The notes: generated by a model from the letters alone, not told the origin. DNA of 64,000 bases from Marinoscillum sp964351625 (GCA_964351625.1 CAYGOV010000009.1:1-64000); one strand, 5' to 3'; numbered from the stretch's first letter, positions 43,564-52,893 are shown. Program-made: numbers and translations.

Positions 43564-44664
43564 CTACTCAGAATACTCAACCCCTAACTTTTGGAGGTTA
43601 GTAATTGAATTTGCCTTGACGAAAGGTGTAGGATTCATTGAAAGGCATTTCTTAAATTCTTTAATTGCATTTTTAGTATCCCCTTTAGCTACATAAGCTT
43701 CGCCGAGACTATCATGACCATTAGGGTCCGTAGGATTGTTCTTAATGTTGAGTTTGAAGAACTCAATGGCCTTGTCATATTCTTGCACGCCCAACATCTG
43801 ATATCCTAGGAAATTAAGCTGAGCGAGGTTAGCCACAGAAGCCGCTTCATCCGCTGCTTTGATACCGTTTGTTTTATCTCCTTTTTGTATCAACAATCCA
43901 GCTCTAGTAGATAAATTCTGCGCATTTCGATTGTTCGTAATGGATGCATCAGCCCAACGCAGAGCCTCCTCATGGTTGATATTATTTTGAAAGCAATATT
44001 GAGCGGCAGAGAGTGGTCCTTGCCATCCAAAGCCTTGAATACCACGCAATTCATTTCTGAAACTTTGCATTACCACTTCCTGCGGACTTACTATTTGAAT
44101 AGGAATCATTTTAGACTCCCAAGCCAAGGACAATGTTCCACTTGATGTAGTCAAGCTTACAAATTCATAGGTGAGCACATTGGTGAAGTGCGCATCTTTC
44201 ATTTTTACATTTACTCTGAGGGCATCTTCCTTTTGGTCATACCAAAAACTTCCCCATGACGAGATATTGTTAGAGAAGATCACAGTTACATCTCCAGATT
44301 CCTCTGGAATCATATGCAATCCATAGCTACCAGCAGCCAGTTTATTGCCCTCTACTTCCACATCCGTGGAAAATGAAATGACGGTATTCTCATTGGCGCC
44401 AGCACGCCAAGGCATAGGTTGTAGGTTTCCAAAACCATTTGGTGCTAGACCATAAGGCACTTGCGATCCCCAAACCTGACCTGTTCGGTCATTATTACCT
44501 CTGATCACAGATGGTCGCGAATAATTGATGGAAATTTCCGTGAGGCCAATATTCTGGGTGAGTGTAGCTGCGGGGCTTGGTCTTGGCGTAGTGACTTGTG
44601 CGGAAAGCGAATAGCCCATGAATAATACAAAGGCAAAAAAGAGTGATTCAATTTTTCTAATCAT
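43564..44664 (-). CDS. DUF2911 domain protein with TPR repeats, secreted
   Basis: A 366-residue exported protein. An N-terminal signal peptide (cleavage near SLSAQ) precedes a DUF2911 domain beginning TTPRPSPAATLTQNIGLTEISINYSRP, with WGSQVPYGLAPNGF inside. The C-terminal 150 residues hold tetratricopeptide-like helices (YDKAIEFFKLNIKNNPTD, GDTKNAIKEFKKCL). DUF2911 proteins are common in Bacteroidota and of unknown function. It stands alone, with terminators on both sides. Confidence 0.88.
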   Translation of the reverse strand: MIRKIESLFFAFVLFMGYSLSAQVTTPRPSPAATLTQNIGLTEISINYSRPSVIRGNNDRTGQVWGSQVPYGLAPNGFGNLQPMPWRAGANENTVISFSTDVEVEGNKLAAGSYGLHMIPEESGDVTVIFSNNISSWGSFWYDQKEDALRVNVKMKDAHFTNVLTYEFVSLTTSSGTLSLAWESKMIPIQIVSPQEVVMQSFRNELRGIQGFGWQGPLSAAQYCFQNNINHEEALRWADASITNNRNAQNLSTRAGLLIQKGDKTNGIKAADEAASVANLAQLNFLGYQMLGVQEYDKAIEFFKLNIKNNPTDPNGHDSLGEAYVAKGDTKNAIKEFKKCLSMNPTPFVKANSITNLQKLGVEYSE

Positions 44665-44763
44665 GACATTTAAATGTTGGTTTCAGTATTCAAACATCTA
44701 CTATGTCCCTACCTGCCTTCGTTTTACAGAGACGGCAGATTATGTACATCAAGGGACAAAAAA

Positions 44764-44792
44764 AAGAGCCAAGGCGTAATGCCTTGGCTCTT
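44764..44792 (-). terminator. intrinsic terminator after rho
   Basis: A perfect 12-bp stem, AAGAGCCAAGGC with GCCTTGGCTCTT around a 5-nt loop, is followed on the minus strand by a T-run. It lies 22 bases after the rho stop codon. Confidence 0.85.
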
Positions 44793-44813
44793 GATATTAT
44801 AGTGTTTGGAAAA

Positions 44814-46478
44814 TTATCCGTTCATAGAAATCAAGAACTCATCGTTGTTTCTGGTACCCTTCATTTTACTCAAAAGGAATTCCATTGCTTCGTTGCTGTT
44901 CATGTCTGCCATGTATTTTCTCAAGATCCATACTCTACTGAGTACTTCTTTGTCCATGAGAAGATCTTCACGACGTGTTCCAGAAGCTGGCACATCAATC
45001 GCAGGATATACACGCTTGTTAGATAGTTTTCTATCCAACTGAAGCTCCATGTTACCAGTACCTTTGAATTCTTCAAAGATCACTTCATCCATTTTAGAAC
45101 CTGTCTCGATAAGCGCAGTTGCGATAATCGTCAATGATCCACCGTTTTCAACATTTCTTGCCGCTCCGAAGAATCTCTTTGGTTTGTGAAGTGCATTCGC
45201 ATCCACACCACCAGAAAGGATCTTACCAGATGAAGGAACTACAGTATTGTAAGCACGAGCTAGACGCGTGATCGAATCTAGGAGGATCACAACATCGTGA
45301 CCACACTCTACCATTCTCTTAGCCTTCTCTAGCACGATGCTAGCTACTTTCACATGCTTGTCTGCTTGCTCATCAAAAGTAGAAGCAATCACCTCAGCTT
45401 TAACCGAACGTGCCATATCTGTAACCTCCTCAGGACGCTCATCGATCAATAAGATCATGAGATATACTTCAGGGTGATTCTCAGCAATAGCGTTAGCTAT
45501 TTGCTTGAGCAATACAGTCTTACCTGTTTTTGGCTGAGCTACAATCATCCCTCTTTGTCCTTTCCCAATAGGAGCGAACAAATCAAGAATACGTGTAGAA
45601 TAGTTGTCTGCTTTGGTACTTAAGTTCAATTTTTCCTCTGGAAAAAGTGGCGTTAGGTATTCGAAAGCTACACGATCACGAATTTCTTCAGTAGTCTTTC
45701 CATTGACGCTAGATACTTTAAGAAGTGCGAAATACTTTTCTCCATCCTTAGGAGGACGAATTTGGCCTTTCACAGTATCACCTGTTTTCAAACCAAAAAG
45801 CTTGATCTGAGAAGGTGACACGTAAATATCATCAGGGCTAGCCAAATAATGATAGTCACTTGATCTCAAGAAACCATATCCATCTTGCATGATCTCAAGC
45901 ACGCCTTCACTCTCTATGACTCCATCAAAATCCTTGATGTCTTCATTGAATTGGGCTTTTTTGCTCTTGTGATCATGACGTGGCTCTCTGCGCTCTCGTT
46001 GCTCACCTTCTTCAGGTTTGTCATCAGCGTTACGCTCACGTCTCTTGTTAGGACGATCGTCAGAACGAGGCTCGCGAGGTTCACGTGGCGGGCGTTCTGG
46101 TTTCTTTTCCTCTTTCTTCTCCTCTGAGGTCTCTTGCTTCGCTTCTGGAGCACCTTCTATTTCTATATCCAGTGACTTCAGTAAGTCATCTGATTCTCCC
46201 CTTGTTTCAGTAGAATCTTCAGTTCTTGGCTCTTTTACGTTTTCACGCTTTTTGTTGGCCGGTCGTTCTTTTCTTTCTGTTCTAGGAGGTCTTTCTTCTT
46301 TAGGCGCTTCTTTTTTTATTTTTTGAATCTCACTATCAGGGAGTGAGGCCTGCTTTTCCAAGATTTCGTAAATAAGCTCCTTCTTGGCAATCTTTTTTGC
46401 ATTCTTGACACCAAGTTCTTCGGCTAAATCTCTTATTTCGGAGATTAGCTTTACACTCAAATCATCTAAAGTGTACAT
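44814..46478 (-). CDS. rho: transcription termination factor Rho with disordered insert
   Basis: RNA-dependent hexameric helicase that ends transcription, 554 residues against 419 in E. coli. An N-terminal Rho_N helical domain (about 1-45) is followed by about 125 residues rich in Glu, Arg, Lys and Pro, then the cold-shock-type RNA-binding domain (GVLEIMQDGYGFLRSSDYHY) and the ATPase with PKTGKTVLL (Walker A) and LMILLIDERPEEVTDM. The insert lies where B. thetaiotaomicron Rho has its phase-separating disordered region. The long leader contains several hairpins. Confidence 0.96.
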   Translation of the reverse strand: MYTLDDLSVKLISEIRDLAEELGVKNAKKIAKKELIYEILEKQASLPDSEIQKIKKEAPKEERPPRTERKERPANKKRENVKEPRTEDSTETRGESDDLLKSLDIEIEGAPEAKQETSEEKKEEKKPERPPREPREPRSDDRPNKRRERNADDKPEEGEQRERREPRHDHKSKKAQFNEDIKDFDGVIESEGVLEIMQDGYGFLRSSDYHYLASPDDIYVSPSQIKLFGLKTGDTVKGQIRPPKDGEKYFALLKVSSVNGKTTEEIRDRVAFEYLTPLFPEEKLNLSTKADNYSTRILDLFAPIGKGQRGMIVAQPKTGKTVLLKQIANAIAENHPEVYLMILLIDERPEEVTDMARSVKAEVIASTFDEQADKHVKVASIVLEKAKRMVECGHDVVILLDSITRLARAYNTVVPSSGKILSGGVDANALHKPKRFFGAARNVENGGSLTIIATALIETGSKMDEVIFEEFKGTGNMELQLDRKLSNKRVYPAIDVPASGTRREDLLMDKEVLSRVWILRKYMADMNSNEAMEFLLSKMKGTRNNDEFLISMNG

Positions 46479-46493
46479 AAAATAAGTATTGTG

Positions 46494-46583
46494 GGTTTAG
46501 TAAACCTGACTCTGGAGGTCAGAGTCCTGTGGAATGTTGATAATAAAAATATTGTATTGGATATGTTTATGTGGTGACCACAT
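46494..46583 (-). promoter_or_regulatory. rho leader with three dyads
   Basis: Three perfect inverted repeats lie upstream of rho: GGTTT-AGT-AAACC (46494-46506), GACTCTG-GAGGT-CAGAGTC (46508-46526) and ATGTGGT-G-ACCACAT (46569-46583). The first two are adjacent, within 50 bases of the ATG, and would form tandem hairpins in the mRNA. They could serve autoregulation. The third may instead be a protein site. No T-run follows, so they are not intrinsic terminators. Confidence 0.5.
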
Positions 46584-46701
46584 GAATTGAAGCACAAGTA
46601 TATGCTTACTGCAAATATTACACAAATAATACTCCGAAATAATAAAACAACCAATTATTCATTAAATACCTGCGTAGTTTCTATTATTAGCGGATTGGCG
46701 G

Positions 46702-46709
46702 TTACTTTG
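46702..46709 (+). promoter_or_regulatory. serS promoter -7 element (weak match)
   Basis: TTACTTTG lies 23 bases before the serS ATG and differs from TAnnTTTG at one conserved base. The spacing resembles that of the gltX and carB elements in this window. Confidence 0.45.
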
Positions 46710-46731
46710 CGGCAGCAAAAAATCAATTAAC

Positions 46732-48009
46732 ATGTTACAGCTAGCAGTGGTAAGAAAGCATCTTTCAACGCATATTGAGGGACTAAACAAGCGTGGATTC
46801 AAGAATGCGGAGCAAGTATTAAAGGATTTGTTGGCGCTGGATGATGATAGGAAACGTACACAGCAGTCTCTAGATGAGGTATTGGCTACATCTAACCAGA
46901 TAGCTAAAAATATTGGTCAGCTCTTCAAAGAAGGAAAGCAAGCCGAAGCAAATGCTGCAAAAGAGGAGACAGGTAAGCTGAAGCAGCAAAGCAAAGATTT
47001 AGGCGAGCAATTAATCGCGATTGAGAAGGAAATTCTGAATCAACTCTACACCATTCCCAATATTCCTAATGAACTAGTGCCAGCGGGTAAAAGTGAATCT
47101 GACAATGAAGTGGTAAAATTGGTGGAGACAGGCATGCCAAATCTTCCAGATGATGCTAAACCACATTGGGAGCTAATCACACAATATGATATCATAGACT
47201 TTGAATTAGGTAACAAGGTGACGGGGGCGGGATTTCCATTTTACAAAAGAGAAGGTGCACGTCTTGTTCGTGCCATGATAAATTTTTTCCTAGATGAAGC
47301 CAACAAAGCTGGATTCGACGAAGTGCAAACACCTGTCCTGGTAAATGAAGATTCAGGATACGGTACGGGGCAATTGCCTGACAAAGAGGGACAGATGTAT
47401 GGCATTACTGATACTAACCTCTACTTAATCCCCACAGCAGAAGTACCTATTACCAACATCTACCGTGATGTTATATTGGACGAACAGTCACTTCCAATAA
47501 AGCATGCCGGATATACGCCTTGTTTCAGAAGAGAAGCTGGATCATGGGGAGCCCACGTCCGTGGACTTAATAGGCTCCATCAGTTTGATAAAGTTGAAAT
47601 TGTGCAAATCACACATCCAGACAATTCTTACGCAGTGCTTGACCAAATGGTAGCGCATGTAGAAAACTTGATTGTTAAGCTTGGTTTACCCTACCGCATA
47701 CTTAGGTTATGTTCGGGCGACTTAGGATTTACATCTGCTATTACATATGATTTTGAAGTGTACTCTGCAGCTCAAAAGAAATGGTTGGAGGTGAGTTCAG
47801 TTTCTAATTTTGAAACTTTCCAGGCCAATCGTCTTAAGCTGAGAATTAAAGATAAAGATGGTAAGAAGCAATTGGCACATACTTTGAATGGATCTGCACT
47901 TGCTGTTCCTAGGATACTCGCAGCAATTTTGGAAAATAACCAAACACCTGAAGGTATATTGATTCCAGAGGTACTACAGAAGTATACTGGTTTTGATAAG
48001 ATTAGCTAA
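46732..48009 (+). CDS. serS: seryl-tRNA synthetase
   Basis: Class II synthetase, 425 residues. The N-terminal 110 residues form the long coiled-coil tRNA-binding arm (KQAEANAAKEETGKLKQQSK). The catalytic domain shows motif 2 TPCFRREAGSWG and motif 3 LNGSALAVPRILAAILEN, with the TAEVPITN serine-site motif. It is divergent from rho. Its last 8 bases overlap the end of the convergent hybrid kinase gene. Confidence 0.97.
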   Translation: MLQLAVVRKHLSTHIEGLNKRGFKNAEQVLKDLLALDDDRKRTQQSLDEVLATSNQIAKNIGQLFKEGKQAEANAAKEETGKLKQQSKDLGEQLIAIEKEILNQLYTIPNIPNELVPAGKSESDNEVVKLVETGMPNLPDDAKPHWELITQYDIIDFELGNKVTGAGFPFYKREGARLVRAMINFFLDEANKAGFDEVQTPVLVNEDSGYGTGQLPDKEGQMYGITDTNLYLIPTAEVPITNIYRDVILDEQSLPIKHAGYTPCFRREAGSWGAHVRGLNRLHQFDKVEIVQITHPDNSYAVLDQMVAHVENLIVKLGLPYRILRLCSGDLGFTSAITYDFEVYSAAQKKWLEVSSVSNFETFQANRLKLRIKDKDGKKQLAHTLNGSALAVPRILAAILENNQTPEGILIPEVLQKYTGFDKIS

Positions 48010-50380
48010 GTCCGTGTTCGTTCTCTACTAAATACTTAGTTATCTTCTCGTAGAGGTGATTGGGGTGAAATGGCTTAACGATAAAATCATCTAAGCCATA
48101 GTCCTTGATACTTTCTCCTTTTTCTACCAAGGCAGTAGCTGTCAAGGCAATTATTGGAATCTTTGAGCCTGTTGCCCTGATCCTTTTAGTGGCCTCATAG
48201 CCGTCCATAATCGGCATTTGAAGATCCATCAAGATCAAATCATATTTATCTTCCTCAAATTTCTCAACAGCCTGCTCTCCATTTTCAGCAAGGTCAATCA
48301 AGCAATGCCATTTTTCTAGAAAACGGCTCGCCACCATGATGTTTACCTGATTGTCCTCTACTAATAGAATGCGCTTATCCTTCAATGGATCCACCAAAAT
48401 ACTTGGCTTGACCACACGTCTTCTATGTCCTTTTGCCAGTTTAAGGTTCATCGTGAAATAAAACTCTGAGCCCTGACCTAATTCACTTTCAAGATGAATT
48501 TCTACTCCCTGAAGCTCCAATATCTTCTTTGATATTGCCAAGCCAAGTCCAGTACCTCCATAAGTTCTATTGATAGTCGTATTGGCCTGATTGAATTGCT
48601 CAAAAATCTTTTGCCGATCTATATGTGAAATCCCAATACCCGTGTCTTTTACAGAGAATCGAATAGCGATGTGCTCTGGCATACGCTCCACCAGTCTCAT
48701 ATCTAAAGTCACCTTTCCTGAAGAAGTAAATTTTATCGCGTTACCAATTAAATTAGATAAAACTTGCGTCAGGCGACCTTCATCGCCCGCATAAAGAGAA
48801 GGTAGTTTCTGATCGAATTCAAATTCAATCATTGTCTTTTTCGCTTCAGCCATCTTTCGAAATCCGTCAGCAAGATTATTTCCTAGTGTTTGAAGATCTA
48901 TAAGGTTTTCTTCAAGCATAAGGCCTCCGGCTTCAAGCTTGTTGAAGTCCAAGATATCATTTAGCAGTCTGAGTAAATTCTCTGAAGAGAATTTCAGGGT
49001 ATTGAGAGTGCTCAATTGATCCTGTCTCGGGTGACTGTCTATCAGATGATGTGTCAGTCCTATCACAGCATTCATCGGCGTGCGTATCTCATGTGACATG
49101 GTAGATAAGAAATCGGACTTAGCTCTTAATGCGGCCTCCGCTTCCAATCGATTTTTTTCATAGGATATAGCAACTTGCTGCGACGTGGTAACGGATTGTA
49201 AAAAGAAAAACAACAAGTACCCAATTGGAGCCACATATGGGGGTATGTCAATCAGGCCAAATTGCTTGAGATTGGCTAATGTAAGTACGCTCAGAATTAT
49301 ACTTATCCCAATAAAACTGTAAACAGCCCCAGGTCTTTTATTGAGTAATGCTTTAAGGTATATGTAGAACCCTATCGGTATGATCACAAACATAGAAGTC
49401 AAGAAAATCGGTAGGAGACGTGTGAAAATCATAGGAGGACTCGCTATGTTGACAATTAAAAAAATAAGCGAAATCCAAACGATTATTTGATCCAAATATT
49501 TAGGAGAGTCTTTGGGATAGGTATTGTAGGTATACTTCAGCAAGAATATGACCATCAAATAGATAAAACCATACTCCATACGTGTGGTGAGCCACCAAGG
49601 CAGATCCGGAAATATCCAAGTCACTAAATAATTTACTCTACCAAATATGAAATAGCTAAACGCCAAACAGAAAAGCGAAAAATAAAGAATATTCCGCTGC
49701 CTACGTCCAAATAGAAAAAGACCAAGAAAAAACATGCCTCCCATGATCAATGCACCAGTGAGCATCGCATCTAGCACAAATAGCGCATTACGACTGCTTA
49801 AAAGTGATTTCTTATCTCCTAGTATTATGCTATCCACAGGACCTCCCCTATAGTGACTAAAATTGGAAACCTGCAGGGTGAAAATATTTGTGTCCGCCAA
49901 TATTTCAGAAGGAATTGGTTCAGTCAGCTGAATCCATTGTGGCTTGGTTGAATCCTCATCAATGCCCACATTGCCATTACTTGTAATCAGATTTCCGTTT
50001 ATGAAAAACCAATAAGAGCTATAAACCGCTGGCGTGAATATGGCGTATTCCACATTCGGATCAAGCAATACCTTGACTTGGTAGGTAGCAAAACCATACG
50101 GTTGATTTCCTGTTGACTCCAAGTCATTCCATAAACCAGGAAAAGAGACAAATCCAGAATTGCTAGAGGGTGATGATGAAGGCGAGACTAATTCCTGCCA
50201 ATAAAAATACCACTCACCATCCAGAGCGATTGGTTCACTGAGATCTTTACCTCTAAGATCTACAAAACCTTCTTTGATCTTCTGAGCATTTGCAGTTGCC
50301 TGAAACCCGATGATTACTAAAAGAAAAAGACAAAAACAGCTATAAAAAGACTTCAATGGATAAAAATTAACTGACCGCAC
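48002..50380 (-). CDS. hybrid sensor histidine kinase/response regulator with 7TMR-DISM-like input
   Basis: A 792-residue hybrid kinase. After a signal peptide comes an extracellular jelly-roll domain (about 35-200, LDGEWYFYWQEL and FPGLWND), then about seven membrane helices (205-400), the 7TMR-DISM layout used for sensing carbohydrates or other small ligands. The cytoplasmic part has HisKA (STMSHEIRTPMNAVIGL), ATPase boxes (LIGNAIKFT, VKDTGIGI, GTGLGLAI) and a C-terminal receiver with VEDNQVN and LILMDLQMPIMDG. No output domain or adjacent regulator is present, so it probably phosphorylates a partner encoded elsewhere. Confidence 0.92.
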   Translation of the reverse strand: MRSVNFYPLKSFYSCFCLFLLVIIGFQATANAQKIKEGFVDLRGKDLSEPIALDGEWYFYWQELVSPSSSPSSNSGFVSFPGLWNDLESTGNQPYGFATYQVKVLLDPNVEYAIFTPAVYSSYWFFINGNLITSNGNVGIDEDSTKPQWIQLTEPIPSEILADTNIFTLQVSNFSHYRGGPVDSIILGDKKSLLSSRNALFVLDAMLTGALIMGGMFFLGLFLFGRRQRNILYFSLFCLAFSYFIFGRVNYLVTWIFPDLPWWLTTRMEYGFIYLMVIFLLKYTYNTYPKDSPKYLDQIIVWISLIFLIVNIASPPMIFTRLLPIFLTSMFVIIPIGFYIYLKALLNKRPGAVYSFIGISIILSVLTLANLKQFGLIDIPPYVAPIGYLLFFFLQSVTTSQQVAISYEKNRLEAEAALRAKSDFLSTMSHEIRTPMNAVIGLTHHLIDSHPRQDQLSTLNTLKFSSENLLRLLNDILDFNKLEAGGLMLEENLIDLQTLGNNLADGFRKMAEAKKTMIEFEFDQKLPSLYAGDEGRLTQVLSNLIGNAIKFTSSGKVTLDMRLVERMPEHIAIRFSVKDTGIGISHIDRQKIFEQFNQANTTINRTYGGTGLGLAISKKILELQGVEIHLESELGQGSEFYFTMNLKLAKGHRRRVVKPSILVDPLKDKRILLVEDNQVNIMVASRFLEKWHCLIDLAENGEQAVEKFEEDKYDLILMDLQMPIMDGYEATKRIRATGSKIPIIALTATALVEKGESIKDYGLDDFIVKPFHPNHLYEKITKYLVENEHGLS

Positions 50381-50485
50381 TGTTGCGAAAGAATTCGATG
50401 ATTTATTAATATAACAAAATAACTTATTGCAATCTAATCAAGCGAATCTTAAACCGTTTTAAAGCAAAGCATATAATTTAGTCGG

Positions 50486-50932
50486 ATGAAAATTAGAAAA
50501 GGAGAATACGAAGATTTACCGCGTGTACTGGAATTGATAAAGGAATTGGCATTATATGAAAAAGCACCTGAAGAGGTGAATAATACCCTGGAAATGATGC
50601 AAGAAGATGGATTTGGAGAAAACCCAGTTTTTGAATTCATAGTAGCAGAGGAAAATGATGAGATTCATGGTTTGTCCATATATTATTGGAGATACTCTAC
50701 CTGGAAAGGAAAGCGAATCTATCTTGAAGACCTTATAGTGACAGAATCACAGCGAGGTGCTGGCATTGGTAAAATGCTTTTCGACGAGACCATCACTCTC
50801 GGAAAAGCTGGCGGAGCAACAGGTATGATGTGGCAAGTGCTCGATTGGAATGAGCCAGCTATCAATTTTTACAAGAAATATTACAATGCGGGTCTAGAGG
50901 CCGGTTGGCTCAATGGGCGACTGGATTTCTAA
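50486..50932 (+). CDS. GNAT family N-acetyltransferase (SSAT-like)
   Basis: A 148-residue acetyl-CoA-dependent transferase. The N-terminus IRKGEYEDLPRVLELIKELALYEKAP and the acetyl-CoA-binding VTESQRGAGIGKMLFDE resemble diamine/polyamine acetyltransferases, as does YYWRYSTWKGKRIYLEDL. The C-terminal AINFYKKY motif is conserved. Substrate is inferred only. It is divergent from the hybrid kinase and converges with the DUF4286 gene, overlapping it by 4 bases. Confidence 0.87.
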   Translation: MKIRKGEYEDLPRVLELIKELALYEKAPEEVNNTLEMMQEDGFGENPVFEFIVAEENDEIHGLSIYYWRYSTWKGKRIYLEDLIVTESQRGAGIGKMLFDETITLGKAGGATGMMWQVLDWNEPAINFYKKYYNAGLEAGWLNGRLDF

Positions 50933-51234
50933 ACCTCTTCTAGGAAAGTTCTGAAAGCCACAAACCTATTAGCATATCGCAGAAGTGTCTTCTGTTGAAG
51001 GGCCGGAGCAAACTCATTCAAATATTTATTTAGAATAGATATTTCCGAAGTGAAGTATTGAACAGCGTAAGTAGTGCCCGTAGCATCAGGATCGTCATTC
51101 AGGAGCTTTAGAATTTTATTCTCAGTAAAACATCCCGTTTCCATGACTTCAGGTATATGAACAGTCTTCATCCATTGAATCCAATCAAGTTCCACTTCCG
51201 AATCAATATTTACAGTCACATTATATAATATCAT
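50929..51234 (-). CDS. DUF4286 family protein
   Basis: A 101-residue cytoplasmic protein with the DUF4286 pattern: MILYNVTVNIDSE at the start, WIQWMKTVHIPEVM, then YAVQYF and the C-terminal FGAR-like RYANRFVAFRTFLEEV. The fold is probably ferredoxin-like dimeric barrel. Function is unknown; the family is common in Bacteroidota. Convergent with the GNAT gene with a 4-base overlap. Confidence 0.85.
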   Translation of the reverse strand: MILYNVTVNIDSEVELDWIQWMKTVHIPEVMETGCFTENKILKLLNDDPDATGTTYAVQYFTSEISILNKYLNEFAPALQQKTLLRYANRFVAFRTFLEEV

Positions 51235-51288
51235 TGCGCTTAAGTTCTATTTGTAAACATCTCCAAAATAACCTTGTTTGATCTGGAT

Positions 51289-51924
51289 ATGCCAAAGTCA
51301 CGAAGAAATATAATATTGAAAATTATTGTAATGATCCTGCACCTTGTTGGGGCAATAGGTACAATCATTCCCTCCTCTTCCTCATTCTTCATACAACTTA
51401 CCCCCATTAATCTGGTCATTACGTCTATTATATTGCTTTTAGGCGAGACACACATTTCAGGTAGACTATTATTTGTGTTAATCACTACGGTCTTAATAGG
51501 CTTAGGGATAGAGGCTATTGGAGTTGCAACGGGATGGCCATTTGGCTTATATACATATGGTTCTGTACTCGGGCCTAAACTTTATGAAGTCCCACTTGTC
51601 ATTGGTATAAATTGGTTCCTACTCTCCTATTGCTTTTACAATTTATCAAAAACCATATCAGGCAATTTGGTACTTAGGTCTGCAATCGCATCAGCAATGA
51701 TGGTAGTGATGGATTTTATAATTGAGCCAGTGGCCGTCAAACTTGAATATTGGCAATGGCTTTCTTTAGAGATCCCCGTTCAAAATTATTTGGCTTGGTT
51801 CATTATTTCATTCGTGATACAAATAATCATGAACTCATTGATCAAATTGAACCGTCTAAATCCAATCGCCTTGACAATCGTCTTATCTCAATTATTCTAC
51901 TTTTGTTTAATCTCAATTACCTAA
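51289..51924 (+). CDS. carotenoid biosynthesis protein, CruF-type
   Basis: A 211-residue membrane protein with seven or so helices and the family pattern of CruF-like carotenoid hydratases: LLGETHISGRLLF, IEAIGVATGWPFGLYTYG, INWFLLSYCFYNL and DFIIEPVAVKLEYW. CruF adds water across the end of an acyclic carotenoid. The ATG at 51289 fits better than a TTG at 51274. It lies just upstream of the MerR regulator and the crt operon, and its 3' end contains a copy of the regulator's putative operator. Confidence 0.85.
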   Translation: MPKSRRNIILKIIVMILHLVGAIGTIIPSSSSFFIQLTPINLVITSIILLLGETHISGRLLFVLITTVLIGLGIEAIGVATGWPFGLYTYGSVLGPKLYEVPLVIGINWFLLSYCFYNLSKTISGNLVLRSAIASAMMVVMDFIIEPVAVKLEYWQWLSLEIPVQNYLAWFIISFVIQIIMNSLIKLNRLNPIALTIVLSQLFYFCLISIT

Positions 51925-51934
51925 TCTCAAACAA
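51903..51934. promoter_or_regulatory. putative MerR/CarH-like operator, copy 1
   Basis: TTGTTTAA (51903-51910) and TCAAACAA (51927-51934) form an inverted pair with a 16-bp spacer, with one mismatch from perfect symmetry. The flanking TT and AA extend the symmetry. It begins inside the end of the CruF-type gene and lies about 60 bases before the MerR gene. Two further copies with the same spacing lie upstream of the sigma factor gene. Confidence 0.7.
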
Positions 51935-51996
51935 AACTTCAGATTATCTGGTTTACAGAAGGTTCTGTTTTAATTAATTCTTGAAGGGAAAGAAAT

Positions 51997-52893
51997 ATGA
52001 GTAGGTTTTCGATACGTGACTTAGAGCAACTGTCTGGAATAAAGGCACATACGCTCAGGATTTGGGAACAGCGTTACGATCTTTTAAGCCCAAAAAGAAC
52101 AGACACGAATATTCGTCACTATGATGACAATGACCTCAGGTTGGTCTTGAATGTTGCGTTGCTAAAAGAAAATGGCTTCAAAATTTCCAAAATAGCGGAA
52201 ATGTCTGAAGTAGAGATGCAAACCGAAGTTGTCAAACTAACAGAACGTAGTGTAAAGTTTCCTGAACAAGTACATGCTCTCACTCTTTCCATGGTGGATA
52301 TGGATGATTCTCGATTTGAACAAATACTTGCTTCGAATATTACCAAGCTTGGTTTCGAACGGACGATGATTAATATCATCTATCCTTTCCTATCTAAAAT
52401 TGGTGTTTTATGGCAGACTGGTTCAGTTAATCCCGCTCAGGAGCATTTCATCACTAATCTCATACGCCAAAAACTCATAGTGGCTATTGATGGGCAATAT
52501 TCAGAGGTCAGAGAGGGCGGGAAGAAGTTCATTCTTTATCTCCCTGAAGGTGAACTGCATGAACTCAGCCTGCTTTTTGCAAACTATCTCATAATATCTC
52601 GCGGGCATCGATCTATTTATCTTGGTCAATCACTCCCATTTATTGATCTAAAGTCGGTATTCGAAATTCATGAACCAGAATATATACTGACAGTACTTAC
52701 GACTGTACCGGGCACATCTGAAGTACAGAGCTATGTTGATAAATTGGCATCTAACTTTCCAAATTCTCAAATCCTTCTTTCAGGTTTTCAAATTGTTGGT
52801 CAGGATATCAAAATCCCAGTTAACGCTCAATCCTTTTCTCGCTTTGAGCAACTCGTAGAATTGGTCGATAATCTTGAACTCCAAACAGCTTAA
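51997..52893 (+). CDS. MerR family regulator with CarH/LitR-like cobalamin domain
   Basis: A 298-residue regulator. The N-terminal MerR winged helix is MSRFSIRDLEQLSGIKAHTLRIWEQRY (first 27 residues). Residues 95-165 match the four-helix bundle of B12-dependent photoreceptors, including the W-x9-EH cap signature (Trp139, Glu149, His150). The Rossmann part has Glu186-x-His188, matching the lower-axial-ligand motif, though the following Gly is Ser. The residue after Trp139 is Gln, where Thermus CarH has His132. Light-controlled regulation of carotenoid genes through adenosylcobalamin is the inferred role; the family is well supported. Confidence 0.88.
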   Translation: MSRFSIRDLEQLSGIKAHTLRIWEQRYDLLSPKRTDTNIRHYDDNDLRLVLNVALLKENGFKISKIAEMSEVEMQTEVVKLTERSVKFPEQVHALTLSMVDMDDSRFEQILASNITKLGFERTMINIIYPFLSKIGVLWQTGSVNPAQEHFITNLIRQKLIVAIDGQYSEVREGGKKFILYLPEGELHELSLLFANYLIISRGHRSIYLGQSLPFIDLKSVFEIHEPEYILTVLTTVPGTSEVQSYVDKLASNFPNSQILLSGFQIVGQDIKIPVNAQSFSRFEQLVELVDNLELQTA

